Positions 6,346-6,355 of a stretch of 6,355 nucleotides of DNA are shown here, piece by piece (positions within the stretch are counted from its first letter, which is position 1; each line of letters begins with the position of its first letter). Origin of the DNA: Nostoc cf. edaphicum LEGE 07299 (lineage in GTDB: Bacteria > Cyanobacteriota > Cyanobacteriia > Cyanobacteriales > Nostocaceae); NCBI RefSeq assembly GCF_015207245.1, contig NZ_JADEXF010000229.1:1-6355 (forward strand). The letters are read 5' to 3'. Position numbers and translations under genes: made by a program. Below the pieces are notes generated by a model that searched no databases, was not told the origin of the DNA, and saw nothing but the letters and a program-made list of their open reading frames with translations.

Positions 6346-6355
6346 TTTTGTCGCT

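Overview
The window looks like chromosomal DNA of a filamentous, heterocyst-forming cyanobacterium of the Nostoc/Anabaena group. Three observations support this. The minus strand carries fbp-tal-zwf-opcA, the oxidative pentose phosphate cluster known from Nostoc and Anabaena. The spaces between these genes are filled with heptameric short tandem repeats (STRRs) typical of that group. The tal gene contains three copies of the cyanobacterial octamer palindrome HIP1 (GCGATCGC). Species cannot be decided from the sequence alone.

Layout, in transcription order on the minus strand: fbp (4669-3620, class I fructose-1,6-bisphosphatase), tal (3312-2167, transaldolase), zwf (2039-510, glucose-6-phosphate dehydrogenase) and the first 133 codons of opcA (401 to the window edge, G6PDH assembly/activation protein). 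The gaps are 307, 127 and 108 nt. The fbp-tal gap holds a perfect NtcA-type site (GTA-N8-TAC, 3575-3588) with a good -10 hexamer downstream, nested inverted repeats close to tal, and a heptamer array. The tal-zwf and zwf-opcA gaps share one design: an imperfect heptamer dyad, then a CCAAAAT heptamer array, then the start codon, with no Shine-Dalgarno sequence visible.

Upstream of fbp lies a 599-nt region without a convincing gene. It contains a 17-nt palindrome in the presumed fbp leader, a doubtful 42-codon ORF, a hairpin carrying an inverted copy of a repeat core, and the most striking element of the window: a 41-bp composite tandem repeat (four full units plus a partial fifth, 5041-5219), each unit built of 20- and 21-nt halves with the shared core GCATTAACAA. 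It resembles in kind the long tandem repeats (LTRR) of Anabaena. Next comes a small conserved-looking hypothetical gene on the minus strand (5532-5269), a 324-nt gap, and a plus-strand gene for a secreted or membrane-anchored DUF1499 protein (5857-6345).

How the genes work together: G6PDH with OpcA sends glucose 6-phosphate into the oxidative pentose phosphate pathway, transaldolase recycles the sugar phosphates, and FBPase returns fructose 1,6-bisphosphate to hexose monophosphate. In heterocysts and in the dark this cycle is the main source of NADPH, which makes a nitrogen-control (NtcA) site before tal-zwf-opcA plausible. No mobile element, CRISPR array, tRNA or rRNA was seen. I found no clear new biological system; the 41-bp array and the regulatory sites before tal deserve the closest look.
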